From Roseimaritima sediminicola (GTDB taxonomy: Bacteria > Planctomycetota > Planctomycetia > Pirellulales > Pirellulaceae), in NCBI RefSeq assembly GCF_009618275.1, contig NZ_WIAD01000011.1:53646-117645 (forward strand): a stretch of 64,000 nucleotides of DNA. The letters are read 5' to 3'. A program made the translations under genes and the position numbers. Shown here one piece after another: positions 8,536 through 18,597 of this stretch. Position 1 is the first letter of the stretch, and each line of letters opens with the position of its first letter. A model generated the notes under the pieces. The model did not search any database, was not told the DNA's origin, and saw nothing but the letters and a program-made list of their open reading frames with translations.

Positions 8536-9816
8536 CTACTGGCTGACAACGGGCAAGGAGGTCTTGGCCGATTCTGCAGGCGGCGCCTGATCGGGGTCTT
8601 GCCAGCGATCGGTGCTGAAGTGCTGGCCGTAGGTGCCGAAATCGTTGAAGGCGTACTTCTTGGCCCAGCGATACACCAGCGAGCGTTCGGGGATCTCGTC
8701 GCCCGGTTGAAACTGGCTTCGCCGCGGCGTGATCTGCTGCAGCTCTTCCATCACCGTACCGCGTGCGGTCGTGTCGCGGGCCCCGTGCCGCTCGGCCAGC
8801 TCGACCAACAGGTCCGGACGCTCCATGATCACGCAGCCGCGGGTGTGCTGGGCGGTCAGCTGGCGGAAATCGCGGAGGAAATCCGATTCGTTGAACGTCT
8901 CGCGCAACTCCCGCTGGTCGTGGATCGATTCGGTGGCCAACTGAATCACCGGACACGGCTCGATATCGCCCCAAGGCCCCACGTGGTGCGTAAACCCGGT
9001 CGCGGCGGGACAGAGCGCGTTTCCGGCGTCGTCGTGGTAGGCATCGATCACGATGATCGGTTTGGTGGCCCGGGTATCGACGACGAACTGCCGCACCCGC
9101 CGCTGTTGTTCGCTGGTCAAAGCCAGGTCCGGATTGGACTCCGGACCCACCGGACGGTAGATGTGGAACCAGCAGTACATCACGCCCATTTCGATCAGGC
9201 GGTCGACCCATTTTTCGTTGACCAGGTCGTCGATATTCGACTGGCAGACGCTGGTGCACACGCCGACCATCAATTTGTTTCGCAGGGCCGCCTCGAGCCC
9301 GGCCATCGTGTCATCCAGCACGCCAGCCCGCCCGCGACGCTCGTCGCTGATGATCTCGCTGCCTTCGACCGAGATCAGCGGCGTGACGTTGCCCAGCTGG
9401 CGCAGCTGGCGGGCGACGTCGTCGGTGATGAAATGGCCGTTGGTAAAGACCTGAAAGTAGGCGTCCGGATGGGCGGCGAACAGGTCCAGCAGGTCCTTGT
9501 GCATGAAGGGTTCCCCACCCAGGATGCCAAAGAACGCGTTACCCATCTTCTTGGCTGCATCAATGGTGCGGTTCGCCGCGTCCAGTTCGATCCGCTGCTG
9601 TTTGGCCGCCACGTCCACCCAGCACCCTTGGCAGCGGAGGTTGCAGCTGTTGATGACCGAGAGGTACAGAAACGGCGGAAAAAACTGGCCTTTCTTCAGC
9701 CGACGTTTGTGCTTGTGAACACTTCGCAAACCTTTGACGCCCAGCGTCCAGGACGCCTTCCACAGCAGACGCTTGTCGGTTTCCATCAGCAGGCGTTTGG
9801 CCATTGCCAAATACAT
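8536..9816 (-). CDS. Radical SAM protein
   Basis: 426-residue radical SAM enzyme of unknown substrate. The [4Fe-4S] motif CNLRCQGC (Cys58, Cys62, Cys65) follows a short basic N-terminal region. GILGGEPF is the SAM-binding GGE motif. The C-terminal part contains further cysteines (ALCPAATGFTHHVGPWGDIEPCPVIQ), like the SPASM or auxiliary-cluster region of peptide-modifying or dehydrogenase-type radical SAM proteins. No small precursor-peptide gene is seen nearby, so RiPP maturation cannot be claimed. It is convergent to nusG and divergent from the next gene. The start at 9816 has an alternative four residues in (MAKRLLMETDKR). Confidence 0.88.
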   Translation of the reverse strand: MYLAMAKRLLMETDKRLLWKASWTLGVKGLRSVHKHKRRLKKGQFFPPFLYLSVINSCNLRCQGCWVDVAAKQQRIELDAANRTIDAAKKMGNAFFGILGGEPFMHKDLLDLFAAHPDAYFQVFTNGHFITDDVARQLRQLGNVTPLISVEGSEIISDERRGRAGVLDDTMAGLEAALRNKLMVGVCTSVCQSNIDDLVNEKWVDRLIEMGVMYCWFHIYRPVGPESNPDLALTSEQQRRVRQFVVDTRATKPIIVIDAYHDDAGNALCPAATGFTHHVGPWGDIEPCPVIQLATESIHDQRELRETFNESDFLRDFRQLTAQHTRGCVIMERPDLLVELAERHGARDTTARGTVMEELQQITPRRSQFQPGDEIPERSLVYRWAKKYAFNDFGTYGQHFSTDRWQDPDQAPPAESAKTSLPVVSQ

Positions 9817-10192
9817 TCGCAGAGGTCTCTTCAGTCGATGGGGAGGAAAGCGAGGTCGAGGTCGCCGCGAAAGAGCGCGGCGTTACCAGCGTACCATGCC
9901 ATGCAGATACGGTGTCAGGCAGGAGAAGGGAATTTCGCGAGTCCGAGCGGAGCGCGGGGGGCGGCAGCTCGCCCCCTCTGGAAAGGGGAGGTTTTTCACA
10001 GGCTGGAAGCCTAGGCCACTGGTCTGGGAACATGGGGGTTCCAACTGGGTTATAATGGCGTGTTGCGTCCCACCCCCGCAGTTTTCTTGCTGCTTCCCTT
10101 GGCCTGCGCTTCTCTTTTGTCCTTGCAGTCACCTATGATTCCAGCAGGAGGCGGGTGTCTTTACCTTTTTCTGAGCTTTCAATCGCATAACC
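9817..10192. other. Divergent intergenic region with one repeat copy
   Basis: 376 bp between the radical SAM gene (minus) and the secreted-protein gene (plus). It holds a single ACAGGCTGGAAGCCTAGGCC repeat (about 9999-10021) and a C/G-rich patch at 9950-9990. No gene is credible. Promoters are expected for both directions but no clear boxes were found; TATAATGG at about 10050 is the nearest -10-like match for the plus strand. Confidence 0.45.
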
Positions 10193-11617
10193 ATGCCTAA
10201 AGTCAATCGAATCGTTTCGCTGGTCTGGATCCTGCCGCTAGCGATTTTGCTGCCGGCTACCCAAGTGTCGGCTTGTCCGTTCTGTTCGGCCGTGTCGCAG
10301 ACCCTGCGGCAGGAAATGGCCACGATGGACGCGGCGGTGATCGCCGAGTCGATCCCGGGCGAGGTGCAAAACACCGAGACGGGCATGATTCGCATGCGGG
10401 TTGTGGAGGTGTTAACCGGCGGCGACTACGTCGAGCCGAAGCAGGTGGTCACGCCGGTTTACTATGGCAAAGTCGGCGACGGCCGGCGGTTTCTGCTGTT
10501 CGGCGTCGATCCGCCGAACCTGCAGTGGTCGCTGATGCCGATCACCGAGCGGGGCGAGAAATACATCCGCACGGTCAGCGAGTTGCCCGACGATCCGGTC
10601 CAGCGACTGCGATTCTTCTACGATTTCCTGGAAGACGAAGAGCCGATGCTGGCGCGAGACGCCTACGACGAGTTCGCGATCACGCCCTACGATGCGGTCA
10701 AGGCGATCGAGGACCAGATGGATCACGACCAGTTGGTCGAATGGATCCAGGACCCGGAGATGCCGGCGGACCGCAAGCGATTGTATTTGACCTTGCTGGG
10801 CGTTTGCGGCGGACCGGACGACCTGCCGCTGTTGGAGGAGATGCTTCGCAGCGAACAGAAACGCGGCGGTTTGGACGCCATGGTCGCCTGCTACCTGACC
10901 CTTTCGGGCGAACCGGGACTGGAGCTGATCGACGAGCTGTTCCTGGCCAACAAGAAGGCTCCCTACACCGATACCTACGCCGCGATCATGGCGATTCGCT
11001 TCCACGGAACCGAAGGCGACGTGATCCCGCGTTCGGCACTGCTGCCGTCGCTGCACCACATTCTCGAGCGTCCAGAACTGGCCGACCTGGTCATTTCCGA
11101 CCTGGCTCGCTGGGGTGACTGGAGCCAGATCGATCGCGTGACCGAGTTGTTCGTCAACGCGACCGAGGACAATAATTTTGTCCGAGTGCCGGTTGTGAAT
11201 TACCTGCGCGCCTGCCCGGAGCCCGAGGCCGAAGCGGCCTTGAAACGGCTGGAAGAGATCGATCCGGAGAGCGTCCGGCGGTCGAATATTTTCTTTGCCA
11301 AACCAATCGCGGATCCCAAACCGGGTCCCAAAGAAACCTCTTCGACCGGGCCCGCCGCTTCGCAGCCCATCGCTGTGGCGGCCAATCCGGCGCAACTCGC
11401 TCGCAGCGGTCAGGCTGTCGCCGATGCCCACCCACTGGCAGCCGTGGCGGCCGGCGGCATGGTGCCGGCCGGTTTGACGCGGCGTGCGACCGGCTCTGTC
11501 GCGAACCGGCTGGCGGCCCTGAACGTAGTAATGCTGGCCCTGGCAACCATGCTGATCGTCGCGTGGTTGACGCTCACCAGCGGGGCTCCGGCCGTAGCCG
11601 GTTCTGAGAACCAGTGA
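10193..11617 (+). CDS. Hypothetical exported, membrane-anchored protein with HEAT-like helices
   Basis: 474 residues, not assigned to a family I recognise. Residues 1-27 form a signal peptide or N-terminal anchor (VSLVWILPLAILLPATQVSA), directly followed by CPFCSAV, a CxxC pair at the mature N-terminus. The middle (about 130-370) is a run of short amphipathic helices resembling HEAT-type repeats (DDLPLLEEMLRSEQ, ELADLVISDLARWGD). A hydrophobic C-terminal helix (LNVVMLALATMLIVAWLTL) would anchor it in a membrane. It is the first of three closely spaced genes (20 bp, then 17-44 bp) that look like an operon. A CxxC right after a signal sequence suggests metal or redox chemistry, but that is inference. 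Confidence 0.75.
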   Translation: MPKVNRIVSLVWILPLAILLPATQVSACPFCSAVSQTLRQEMATMDAAVIAESIPGEVQNTETGMIRMRVVEVLTGGDYVEPKQVVTPVYYGKVGDGRRFLLFGVDPPNLQWSLMPITERGEKYIRTVSELPDDPVQRLRFFYDFLEDEEPMLARDAYDEFAITPYDAVKAIEDQMDHDQLVEWIQDPEMPADRKRLYLTLLGVCGGPDDLPLLEEMLRSEQKRGGLDAMVACYLTLSGEPGLELIDELFLANKKAPYTDTYAAIMAIRFHGTEGDVIPRSALLPSLHHILERPELADLVISDLARWGDWSQIDRVTELFVNATEDNNFVRVPVVNYLRACPEPEAEAALKRLEEIDPESVRRSNIFFAKPIADPKPGPKETSSTGPAASQPIAVAANPAQLARSGQAVADAHPLAAVAAGGMVPAGLTRRATGSVANRLAALNVVMLALATMLIVAWLTLTSGAPAVAGSENQ

Positions 11618-11637
11618 GTTGAAGGGAGCCGCACCTA

Positions 11638-12369
11638 ATGGCAACTGACGTGCAAGAAAAAGAGCCGCAAGCGAACGTAACGACCGAACCGGCCGCATTC
11701 TCCGACCCAGTCCTCTCCGGTACGGCCGAAGCGGACTTTCCGTATCGGGCGCTCAGCCGTGGGGCCATCGTTTCGGTCGCGCTTGCCGTCGTCGCGCTTG
11801 TCGGCTTGGTGCCCGGCTTTCAAGTCATGTTGGTTCTCGCGGTATTCGGCATCGCCGCCGCCCTGCTGGGCCTGCGGATGACCAGCCTGTATCCGCGCGA
11901 GTACGGCGGACGACTGCTGGCCCAGATCGGGCTGAGCCTGAACTTGTTGCTGGTCGTCGGCGGCATGGCCGAACACGCCTATATCTACGCCACCGAAGTG
12001 CCCGAGGGACATCAACGCGTACCGTTCTATGTGCTGCAGCAGACCGAAGAAGGCCTGGACTTTCCCACCGAAGAGGCGATGCAGCTGAACAACGAAAAGA
12101 TCTTTGTGAAAGGCTACATCCACCCTTCCGCCGGCAGCGGCCGGTTGACGCGGTTCGTTCTGGTGCCGGACCTGGGAACCTGCTGCTTTGGCGGGCAGCC
12201 CAAGAGTACGGACATGATCGAAGTAGTGCTGACCGGTGGCCAAACGGTACGGGCGAATCTGCTGAAGAAGAAATTGGCCGGCGACTTTATGGTCGTCCCA
12301 CAGGGAACCCAGAGTCAGGGTTTTGACAATCCCGTCGTGTATCGGCTGCGGGCGAACCACGCCAAATAG
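11638..12369 (+). CDS. Membrane protein with DUF3299-like C-terminal domain
   Basis: 243 residues. Two hydrophobic helices (about 42-82; VSVALAVVALVGLVPG and MLVLAVFGIAAALLGL) and a third around 100-112 are followed by an exported-looking domain. That domain contains VKGYIHPSAGSG, RFVLVPDLGTCCFGGQP and a DMIEV strand. This pattern (GY..P, then F.L..D...CCFG) recurs in the next gene and resembles DUF3299. A GGAG-like site precedes the ATG. It is the second gene of a three-gene cluster. The molecular role is unknown. Confidence 0.75.
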   Translation: MATDVQEKEPQANVTTEPAAFSDPVLSGTAEADFPYRALSRGAIVSVALAVVALVGLVPGFQVMLVLAVFGIAAALLGLRMTSLYPREYGGRLLAQIGLSLNLLLVVGGMAEHAYIYATEVPEGHQRVPFYVLQQTEEGLDFPTEEAMQLNNEKIFVKGYIHPSAGSGRLTRFVLVPDLGTCCFGGQPKSTDMIEVVLTGGQTVRANLLKKKLAGDFMVVPQGTQSQGFDNPVVYRLRANHAK

Positions 12370-12413
12370 CCTCGTTCTCGGCGGTCGTGAACACGCGAAC
12401 CATGGAATATCGC

Positions 12414-12908
12414 ATGCTGAAGTTCATTGTTTGGGCGATGGCAGGAATGTTGCTCCTGGGAGCTTCGACCGTATCGGCCGAGGACAAGCTGTCGGAGAAG
12501 GAACGCCGCGAGCGAGAGGCGGCTTTTGCCCGGGGCGAGATCACCTTTGACGATCTGAAATTCGACATCGAAAAGGATGGTGCGTTCGAACGGGACATGT
12601 TGACCGAAAAGATCGAAGGGCTGCACGGCCGCACGGTCCAGCTCCGCGGTTACATCCTGCCCTCGACCCTGTTTCGCGAAACCGACATCAAGGAATTCGT
12701 GCTGGTCCGCGATGACCAGGAATGCTGCTTCGGTCCCGGCGCGGCGCTGTACGACTGTGTGATCATCAACCTGGTCGGCGGCGTGACCACGGACTTCACC
12801 ACCCGTCCGGTCACGGTTAAAGGCAAATTCCAAATCAAGGAATACCTCTATCCGGACGGCGAAACGCATTTCGCCGTGTTCAACATGGAAGGCATTTCGG
12901 TCGAGTAG
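12414..12908 (+). CDS. Secreted DUF3299-like protein
   Basis: About 164 residues from ATG 12414 (MLKFIVWAMAGMLLLGASTVSA, a signal peptide). Starts 12-27 nt further upstream in the same frame (ATG 12402 or GTG 12387) are possible. The mature domain has RGYILPSTLF, EFVLVRDDQECCFGPG and ALYDCVIINLVGG, clearly the same fold as the C-terminal domain of the preceding protein, so the two are tandem paralogues, one soluble and one membrane-bound. The Cys-Cys-Phe-Gly motif is shared. It is the last gene of the trio; repeat DNA follows the stop. Confidence 0.78.
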   Translation: MLKFIVWAMAGMLLLGASTVSAEDKLSEKERREREAAFARGEITFDDLKFDIEKDGAFERDMLTEKIEGLHGRTVQLRGYILPSTLFRETDIKEFVLVRDDQECCFGPGAALYDCVIINLVGGVTTDFTTRPVTVKGKFQIKEYLYPDGETHFAVFNMEGISVE

Positions 12909-13110
12909 ACGGCGGTGGGGGAATGCGTAGCCGAAGTCGCCAGACTTTGGAATGAGAACGTAGGGGGCGCCCCGTCCAAACTCTGGCGAGTTCGGTTACG
13001 GTCGCGCTGGAGTCCAGGCTTTAGCCGCCTGCATCCCTACGCTCGAATCGCCTAAAGGCTAGACTCCAACCATCCCAAACTCTGGCGAGTTCGGTTGCGG
13101 GAGGCGAGTG
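12909..13110. repeat. Cluster of dispersed palindromic repeats
   Basis: Three copies of the CTGGCGAGTTCGGCTACG family (one inverted at about 12930-12952; direct at about 12978-13003 and 13073-13101) alternate with two members of the GGCTAGACTCCAAC family (about 13007-13028 and 13045-13066). It lies between a gene end and the PSD1-type gene, and no ORF of its own is credible. Confidence 0.8.
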
Positions 13111-13180
13111 CGCGTTGTTTGGCTATACTGGGATTCCTGCCTCCCTTGCTTCCCGCCTGTTACAGGAATTCCCGCCGCCA

Positions 13181-16100
13181 ATGCGTCGCTTACTATCTCT
13201 CGCATTGTGGGTGTTGGCGATCGGCAGTGTAGGGCGTGCCGATTCACCCGAGCTGCGTTTTGATCGCGATATTCGCCCCCTGCTGTCGGACAAGTGTTTT
13301 CATTGCCACGGCCCCGATCAGGCCAACCGCGCGGCCGGTCTGCGGCTGGACGTCAAAGAGGAAGCGGTCGGCGACGACCTGGCTGCCTTCGTACCGGGCG
13401 ATCTGGACAACAGCTTGGCTTGGGAGCGGATCACGAGCGATGATCCCGAGCTGCGGATGCCGCCGCCGGGTGCGCCCAAACAACTCTCCGGCGACGAGAT
13501 CGCCACGATCGGTCGCTGGATCGAAAACGGCGCCGGCTGGACCGATCACTGGGCGTTCCGTCCGGTCGGCTCGCCACCGATCCCCGAACCGAACGGGGCC
13601 GCCGAACCGAACGGGGCCGCCGAACCGGACGGGGCCGCCGAACCGGACGGGGCCGCTTGGGGGCATAATCCGATCGACGCCTTCGTGCGGCGGCGGATCG
13701 AAGCGGCCGGTCGCGAACCGTCGCCCGAAGCCGACCGGCGGACTTTGATTCGCCGCCTGACGCTGGACCTGACCGGATTGCCGCCCACGCCTGACGAGGT
13801 CCACGCCTTTCTTCAGGATTCCTCACCCCAGGCCTACGAGACCTTGGTCGATCGCTTGCTGGCCTCCCAAGCGTTTGGCGAGCGGATGGCGGTGATGTGG
13901 ATGGACGCGGCTCGCTATGGCGACACCAGCGTGTACCACGCCGACGGGCCGCGCGACATGTGGGCCTGGCGCGACGCCGTGGTCGACGCTTACAACCGCA
14001 ACATGCCGTTCGACCAATTCTCCGTCGCCCAGCTGGCCGGCGACCTGCTGCCGGACGCCACGCTGGAAGAACAGATCCTTTCGGGATTCAATCGCAACAA
14101 CGGCACGACCGACGAAGGCGGTGCGATCGCCGAAGAGTACCGCGTGGAGTATGCCGTCGACCGAGTGCGGACGACTGCGATGGTCTGGATGGGGTTGACC
14201 TTGGAATGCGCCCAGTGCCATGACCACAAATTCGATCCGTTGTCCCAAGTCGACTACTACCGCTTCTTTGCGTTTTTCAACGTCAGTTCTGACGGCGGTA
14301 TGCAGACTCGCAAGGGCAACGCCGAACCGAAGCTCGAGATCCCCGACCGCAATAAATTAGCGGAGCTGCCCGAGGTCGAATCGCGACTGGCCGAGGTCGA
14401 ACAGGAGCTCGCGCAGCGGCGTGAGGACGGCCGCGAAGACCAACTGCGGTGGCTGGCCAGCCTGGATGCCCAGGACCGCGACAGCTTGCCGGCCCCCGCC
14501 GATCCGCTGGCCCACTACCCGCTGGACCAGCAGGAGAACAGGCGGACGCCCAGCGCGGTTGCCGACCAGGCGCCCGCCGTGCTGCGGGGGGCGGTCAGCC
14601 GTTTGGACGAGCGTGGTGGCGCGGTGCATCTGGAGGCCGGCGGTCAGGTGGACCTGGGTGACGTCGGAAACTTTCTGCACACCGATGCGTTCTCGTTCGG
14701 CGGTTGGGTGCGAGTTGGCAAAGCGGCCAGCGGCGCGTTGTTGGCTCGGATGGATAGCGCCAACAAGCACCGCGGGTACGACATCCTGCTGGAAGGCGGC
14801 CGGGTAACGACGCACTTCATCCACAGCTGGCCCGACAACGCCCTCAAAGTGGTTTCCGAAAAGAAGCTGTCGCCGGACCAGTGGCACCACGTGATGGTCA
14901 CCTACGACGGGTCTCGCAAAGCCGCAGGGGTGACGATCTATGTGGACGGCCAGCGGTGGGAATGGACGATCCAGGAGGACCGTTTGCGGGACACGATTCA
15001 GACGCCCAAGTCGCTGCTTGTCGGCAGCCGTCACGGCGGCGGTCAATTGGTCGGCGACGTCGACGACGTCCGCGTCTTCGCGAGGCGGTTGTCGGCGGCG
15101 GAAGTGCAGACCCTGGCGAACACCAACCCGCTGGACGAAATCCTCGCGGTCGCCCCGGAGCAGCGGAGCGACGAACATCGGCAGAGTTTGGAAGAATACT
15201 ACTTTGCCAACGTCGACCAGCCGTCCTCGGAGCTGCGCGCCGAACAGCAATCTCTGCAGCGGCGTCAGAGCGAGCTCGAACAGCCGCTGACGACCGTGAT
15301 GGTGATGGGCGATATGGAAACGCCGCGGGAAACATTCGTGTTGACGCGAGGCAATTACGCGACGCCCAGCGAGACGCGGGTACAGCCCGGCGTGCCAAGC
15401 GTCCTGCCGCAGATGGCCGACGACGCGCCGCCCAATCGCCTGGGGCTGGCGCGATGGTTGTTCCGCGAGGATCATCCGCTGACCGCCCGGGTCGCTGTGA
15501 ATCGGTACTGGCATCTGTTGTTTGGACATGGCCTGGTGAAGACGCTGGAAGATTTTGGCGCCCAGGGCGACTACCCCAGCCACCCCGAACTGTTGGACTG
15601 GCTGGCCGACGACTTCCGCGGGCACGGCTGGAACATCAAACGCACGCTGAAGCAGATGGTGATGAGTGCGACGTATCGGCAGAGCGCGGTGGCCGATCCC
15701 GCGGACTACCTGGCCGATCCCGACAACCGCTTGCTCTCGCGCGGCCCCCGCTTCCGGCTGGCGGGCGAGTTTATTCGCGACAGCGCGTTGGCGCTTTCCG
15801 GACGGCTGGTGGACCGGCCCGGCGGCCCGGGCGTCAAACCGTACCAGCCACCGGGCCTGTGGGTGCAGGTGGGGTTGAGCGGTAAACCGGCCTTTGTGCA
15901 GGACCACGGCGACGCCCTGTATCGCCGCAGCCTGTATACCTACTGGAAGCGATCCGCACCGCCACCGAGCATGCAGATTTTCGATGCCCCGACGCGGGAG
16001 AAATGCACCCTTCGGCGAGCTCGTACCAATACGCCGCTGCAGGCCCTGGTCACGTTGAACGATGTCCAGTTTGTCGAAGCGGCCCGCGGTTTCGCCGCCC

Positions 16101-16408
16101 GCGCCTTGCGTCACCAGGTTTCCGAAGCGAGCGAGTCCTCCGAAGCGAGCGGGGTGGATCGGCGGCGGCTGGACTGGGCGTTCGAAGCGGCTACCGCCCG
16201 GCTGCCGCGCGAAGAGGAACGCCGGATCATGCTGGCCCTGCTGGAGGACAGCCGCCGGCACTACCGCGCGAAGCCGGCCGCGGCGGCAGAACTGCTGCGG
16301 TTTGGCGAGGCGCCTCGGGACGCGGCACTGGACGCGGTGGAGCATGCCGCCTGGACGACCGTGACGAGTATGATTTTGAACTTGGATGAGGTACTGACCC
16401 GGCCATGA
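13181..16408 (+). CDS. PSCyt1/DUF1549/DUF1553 planctomycete cytochrome-like protein with LamG insert
   Basis: 1075 residues, a large exported protein of a kind amplified in planctomycetes and thought to act in polysaccharide or sulfated-glycan breakdown (family knowledge; role unproven). From ATG 13181 it has a signal peptide ([20 protein letters not shown]) and a haem motif CFHCH (residues 39-43). A DUF1549-like region follows ([15 protein letters not shown] through [10 protein letters not shown]), then a LamG/concanavalin-like insert at about 490-660 ([17 protein letters not shown]). A DUF1553-like region closes it ([30 protein letters not shown]). Four tandem EPxGAA repeats (about residues 138-161) sit in a linker. 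Its stop overlaps the next start (ATGA). Confidence 0.92.
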   Translation: MRRLLSLALWVLAIGSVGRADSPELRFDRDIRPLLSDKCFHCHGPDQANRAAGLRLDVKEEAVGDDLAAFVPGDLDNSLAWERITSDDPELRMPPPGAPKQLSGDEIATIGRWIENGAGWTDHWAFRPVGSPPIPEPNGAAEPNGAAEPDGAAEPDGAAWGHNPIDAFVRRRIEAAGREPSPEADRRTLIRRLTLDLTGLPPTPDEVHAFLQDSSPQAYETLVDRLLASQAFGERMAVMWMDAARYGDTSVYHADGPRDMWAWRDAVVDAYNRNMPFDQFSVAQLAGDLLPDATLEEQILSGFNRNNGTTDEGGAIAEEYRVEYAVDRVRTTAMVWMGLTLECAQCHDHKFDPLSQVDYYRFFAFFNVSSDGGMQTRKGNAEPKLEIPDRNKLAELPEVESRLAEVEQELAQRREDGREDQLRWLASLDAQDRDSLPAPADPLAHYPLDQQENRRTPSAVADQAPAVLRGAVSRLDERGGAVHLEAGGQVDLGDVGNFLHTDAFSFGGWVRVGKAASGALLARMDSANKHRGYDILLEGGRVTTHFIHSWPDNALKVVSEKKLSPDQWHHVMVTYDGSRKAAGVTIYVDGQRWEWTIQEDRLRDTIQTPKSLLVGSRHGGGQLVGDVDDVRVFARRLSAAEVQTLANTNPLDEILAVAPEQRSDEHRQSLEEYYFANVDQPSSELRAEQQSLQRRQSELEQPLTTVMVMGDMETPRETFVLTRGNYATPSETRVQPGVPSVLPQMADDAPPNRLGLARWLFREDHPLTARVAVNRYWHLLFGHGLVKTLEDFGAQGDYPSHPELLDWLADDFRGHGWNIKRTLKQMVMSATYRQSAVADPADYLADPDNRLLSRGPRFRLAGEFIRDSALALSGRLVDRPGGPGVKPYQPPGLWVQVGLSGKPAFVQDHGDALYRRSLYTYWKRSAPPPSMQIFDAPTREKCTLRRARTNTPLQALVTLNDVQFVEAARGFAARALRHQVSEASESSEASGVDRRRLDWAFEAATARLPREEERRIMLALLEDSRRHYRAKPAAAAELLRFGEAPRDAALDAVEHAAWTTVTSMILNLDEVLTRP

Positions 16409-17898
16409 ATGATTTGGATCCCGACCAACAGTACTTGCAGAACCTGACTCGGCGGCAGCTACTGGCGCGCAGCAGCGGGTGCCTGGGCGCGGCCGCGTTG
16501 GCCACGTTGCTGGGCAACCACGGGGCGAACGCTGCGGCGGCCGCCGGGAACGAAACCGCGGCCGGACGAGCGACGCAGGGCGGCCTGCCCGAACTGCCTC
16601 ATTTTCCGCCCAAGGCCAAGCGGGTGATCTACCTGTTCATGGCCGGGGGTCCGAGTCACATCGACACGTTCGATTACAAGCCGGCTCTGCGAAAGATCCA
16701 CGGCCAGGAACTGCCCGATTCGGTCCGCCGCGGCCAGCGATTGACCGGCATGACCAGCGGTCAATCGTCCTTTCCCTGCGTGGCGCCGATGTTCGAATTC
16801 GAACGCTGTGGCCAGCGCGGCACGTGGGTCAACACCGAGCTTCTGCCGCATACGGCCAAAGTGGTCGACGACATCGCGATCATCAAATCGATGAACACCG
16901 AAGCGATCAACCACGACCCGGCGATCACCTACATCAATACCGGCACCCAACAACTGGGCCGCCCCAGCATGGGCAGTTGGTTGAGCTACGGGCTGGGCAG
17001 TCCGAACGAAGACCTACCGGCGTACGTGGTGATGATTTCGGTCGGGGCCCAGCCCGGTCAGGCGTTGTTCTCGCGGCTGTGGAGCAGCGGATTTCTGCCT
17101 TCGAAGCACCAGGGCGTCCAGTTTCGCAGCGGGGCGGACCCGGTGCTGTACCTGGGCAATCCACCGGGCGTGGACGGGAATTTGCGGCGGCGGATGCTGG
17201 ACCGCTTGGCCGAAATGAATCAACGGCAGTTCGAATCGGTGGGTGACCCCGAGGTGCAAACGCGGATCGCTCAGTACGAGATGGCGTTTCGCATGCAGAC
17301 CTCGGTACCGGATTTGATGAGCGTCGACGACGAACCGCAGCATGTGATGGACCTGTACGGCGAAGAGGCCGCAAAACCCGGCAGTTTCGCCGCCAACTGT
17401 GTGTTGGCGCGGCGTTTGGCCGAACGCGGTGTGCCCTTTGTCCAGCTGTTCCATCGCGGTTGGGATCAACACGGCAATCTGCCGCGCGACCTGGCCAAGA
17501 ACTGCAAAAGTGTCGACCAACCGGTCGCGGGTTTGTTGCGAGATTTAAAACAACGCGGGATGCTGGACGACACGATCCTGGTGTTCGGGGGCGAGTTCGG
17601 ACGCACGATTTACAGCCAGGGAAAACTGACCGCGGACAACCACGGGCGCGACCATCATGGCCGTTGTTTCACCACCTGGGTCGCCGGCGGCGGATTCCAA
17701 GGCGGCATCGACTACGGGCTGACCGACGACCACTGCTACAACATTTTGGAAAACCCGGTCCACATCAACGATCTGAACGCCACGATCCTGCATTGCCTGG
17801 GGATCGATCACATGCGGTTCACCGTCCCCTTCCAAGGGCTAGACGTGAAACTGACCGGAGTGGAAGAAGCTCACGTGGTCAAAGACCTGTTGACCTAA
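16405..17898 (+). CDS. DUF1501 (sulfatase-fold) protein
   Basis: 497 residues. The N-terminus has a twin-arginine-like signal ([19 protein letters not shown]), so export by Tat is likely. The DUF1501 pattern is visible: [20 protein letters not shown], an internal [14 protein letters not shown], and the C-terminal [10 protein letters not shown] and [14 protein letters not shown]. This family shares the alkaline phosphatase/sulfatase fold. It overlaps the PSD1-type gene by four bases. This pairing is the standard planctomycete arrangement, so the two proteins are expected to work together in the cell envelope. Confidence 0.94.
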   Translation: MNDLDPDQQYLQNLTRRQLLARSSGCLGAAALATLLGNHGANAAAAAGNETAAGRATQGGLPELPHFPPKAKRVIYLFMAGGPSHIDTFDYKPALRKIHGQELPDSVRRGQRLTGMTSGQSSFPCVAPMFEFERCGQRGTWVNTELLPHTAKVVDDIAIIKSMNTEAINHDPAITYINTGTQQLGRPSMGSWLSYGLGSPNEDLPAYVVMISVGAQPGQALFSRLWSSGFLPSKHQGVQFRSGADPVLYLGNPPGVDGNLRRRMLDRLAEMNQRQFESVGDPEVQTRIAQYEMAFRMQTSVPDLMSVDDEPQHVMDLYGEEAAKPGSFAANCVLARRLAERGVPFVQLFHRGWDQHGNLPRDLAKNCKSVDQPVAGLLRDLKQRGMLDDTILVFGGEFGRTIYSQGKLTADNHGRDHHGRCFTTWVAGGGFQGGIDYGLTDDHCYNILENPVHINDLNATILHCLGIDHMRFTVPFQGLDVKLTGVEEAHVVKDLLT

Positions 17899-17965
17899 GG
17901 TGTCACGACGCCTGCGATAGTTAAGGGTGTCAGGCAAACACCCTTGCTATCAGGAGTCACTCGCG

Positions 17966-18361
17966 ATGATCGCCACCGCAGAATTTTCTTCCACGCCTCT
18001 GTCCTCGTCCACCAAATCCTTCGATGCCGGGACGGCTCGTCGCCGCCAGTCGGCGGGGGCACAGGCGCCGGCGGCGCATACGATCAAGGACTCTTCGGCC
18101 GAGCTGCGATCCCTGCGGCGGATGGTGTTGCAGGCGGCCAGCCGAGCGGACGATCTGGTCATCCAGTTCGATTACCGCAACGCCAAAGGCGAAACGATGC
18201 GGCGGGTGGTCAGCCCGATCCGGTTCATGGCCGGCGACCGTTTTCTGGGCCTGTGCCTGTGCCGTGAAGAGCCGCGTCAGTTTTATCTGGACCGCTGCCG
18301 CAACGCTCGGCTGTTAAGCGCGGCCGAAGTCCTGATGCCCGTGGAGATGGTCCCGGCTTAA
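17966..18361 (+). CDS. Small stand-alone WYL-like domain protein
   Basis: 131 residues from ATG 17966, chosen because AGGAG lies 11 nt upstream; a GTG at 17927 is less likely. The N-terminal 45 residues are Ser/Thr/Ala-rich and probably disordered. Residues about 55-128 resemble the WYL ligand-sensing domain: IQFDYRNAKGETMRRVVSPIRFM, DRFLGLCLCREEPRQFYLDRC. WYL domains usually follow a helix-turn-helix in regulators; none is present here, so it may sense a ligand and act on a partner. Identification is by pattern only. Confidence 0.7.
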   Translation: MIATAEFSSTPLSSSTKSFDAGTARRRQSAGAQAPAAHTIKDSSAELRSLRRMVLQAASRADDLVIQFDYRNAKGETMRRVVSPIRFMAGDRFLGLCLCREEPRQFYLDRCRNARLLSAAEVLMPVEMVPA

Positions 18362-18384
18362 GGGGGGGGGAGTTGAGCGCGTGG

Positions 18385-18528
18385 CAACATTAACTTCGGC
18401 AATACTCTCCCTCTGGGAGAGTCGGGCTCTCGGGCCCGGGCCTAAGAGCCCGACCCTCCCGCTGCGCGGGAGGGTGTTGTCGCGGGGTTTCACCTAAAGA
18501 TGTATGCCGACGTGCTTAGCTGTCGCTG
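18385..18528. repeat. Multi-hairpin intergenic element, copy 1
   Basis: About 145 bp with three consecutive near-perfect stems: ACTCTCCC/GGGAGAGT, CGGGCTCT/AGAGCCCG and CCCTCCCGC/GCGGGAGGG. It ends with GACGTGCTTAGCTGTCG. An inverted copy with extra internal sequence lies at 39557-39740. It separates the convergent WYL-like and nusB genes and could also serve as a terminator. Confidence 0.8.
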
Positions 18529-18597
18529 AATAACGCCAGAGTGTGCACAGCAGAAATCACAACCGAAGCGACACGGCCCAAGTCTGGCGATGTTCGG

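Noticed and set aside
7220..9259. A 679-codon minus-strand frame across secE, nusG and the radical SAM gene
   Set aside because: It crosses three real genes in two orientations; no domain is seen.
8536..9816. RiPP cluster around the radical SAM gene
   Set aside because: No short precursor ORF, peptidase or transporter lies next to it.
14357..16345. A 662-codon minus-strand frame opposite the PSD1-type gene
   Set aside because: Shadow of the real gene; composition biased to Arg, Gln, Val and His with no domain.
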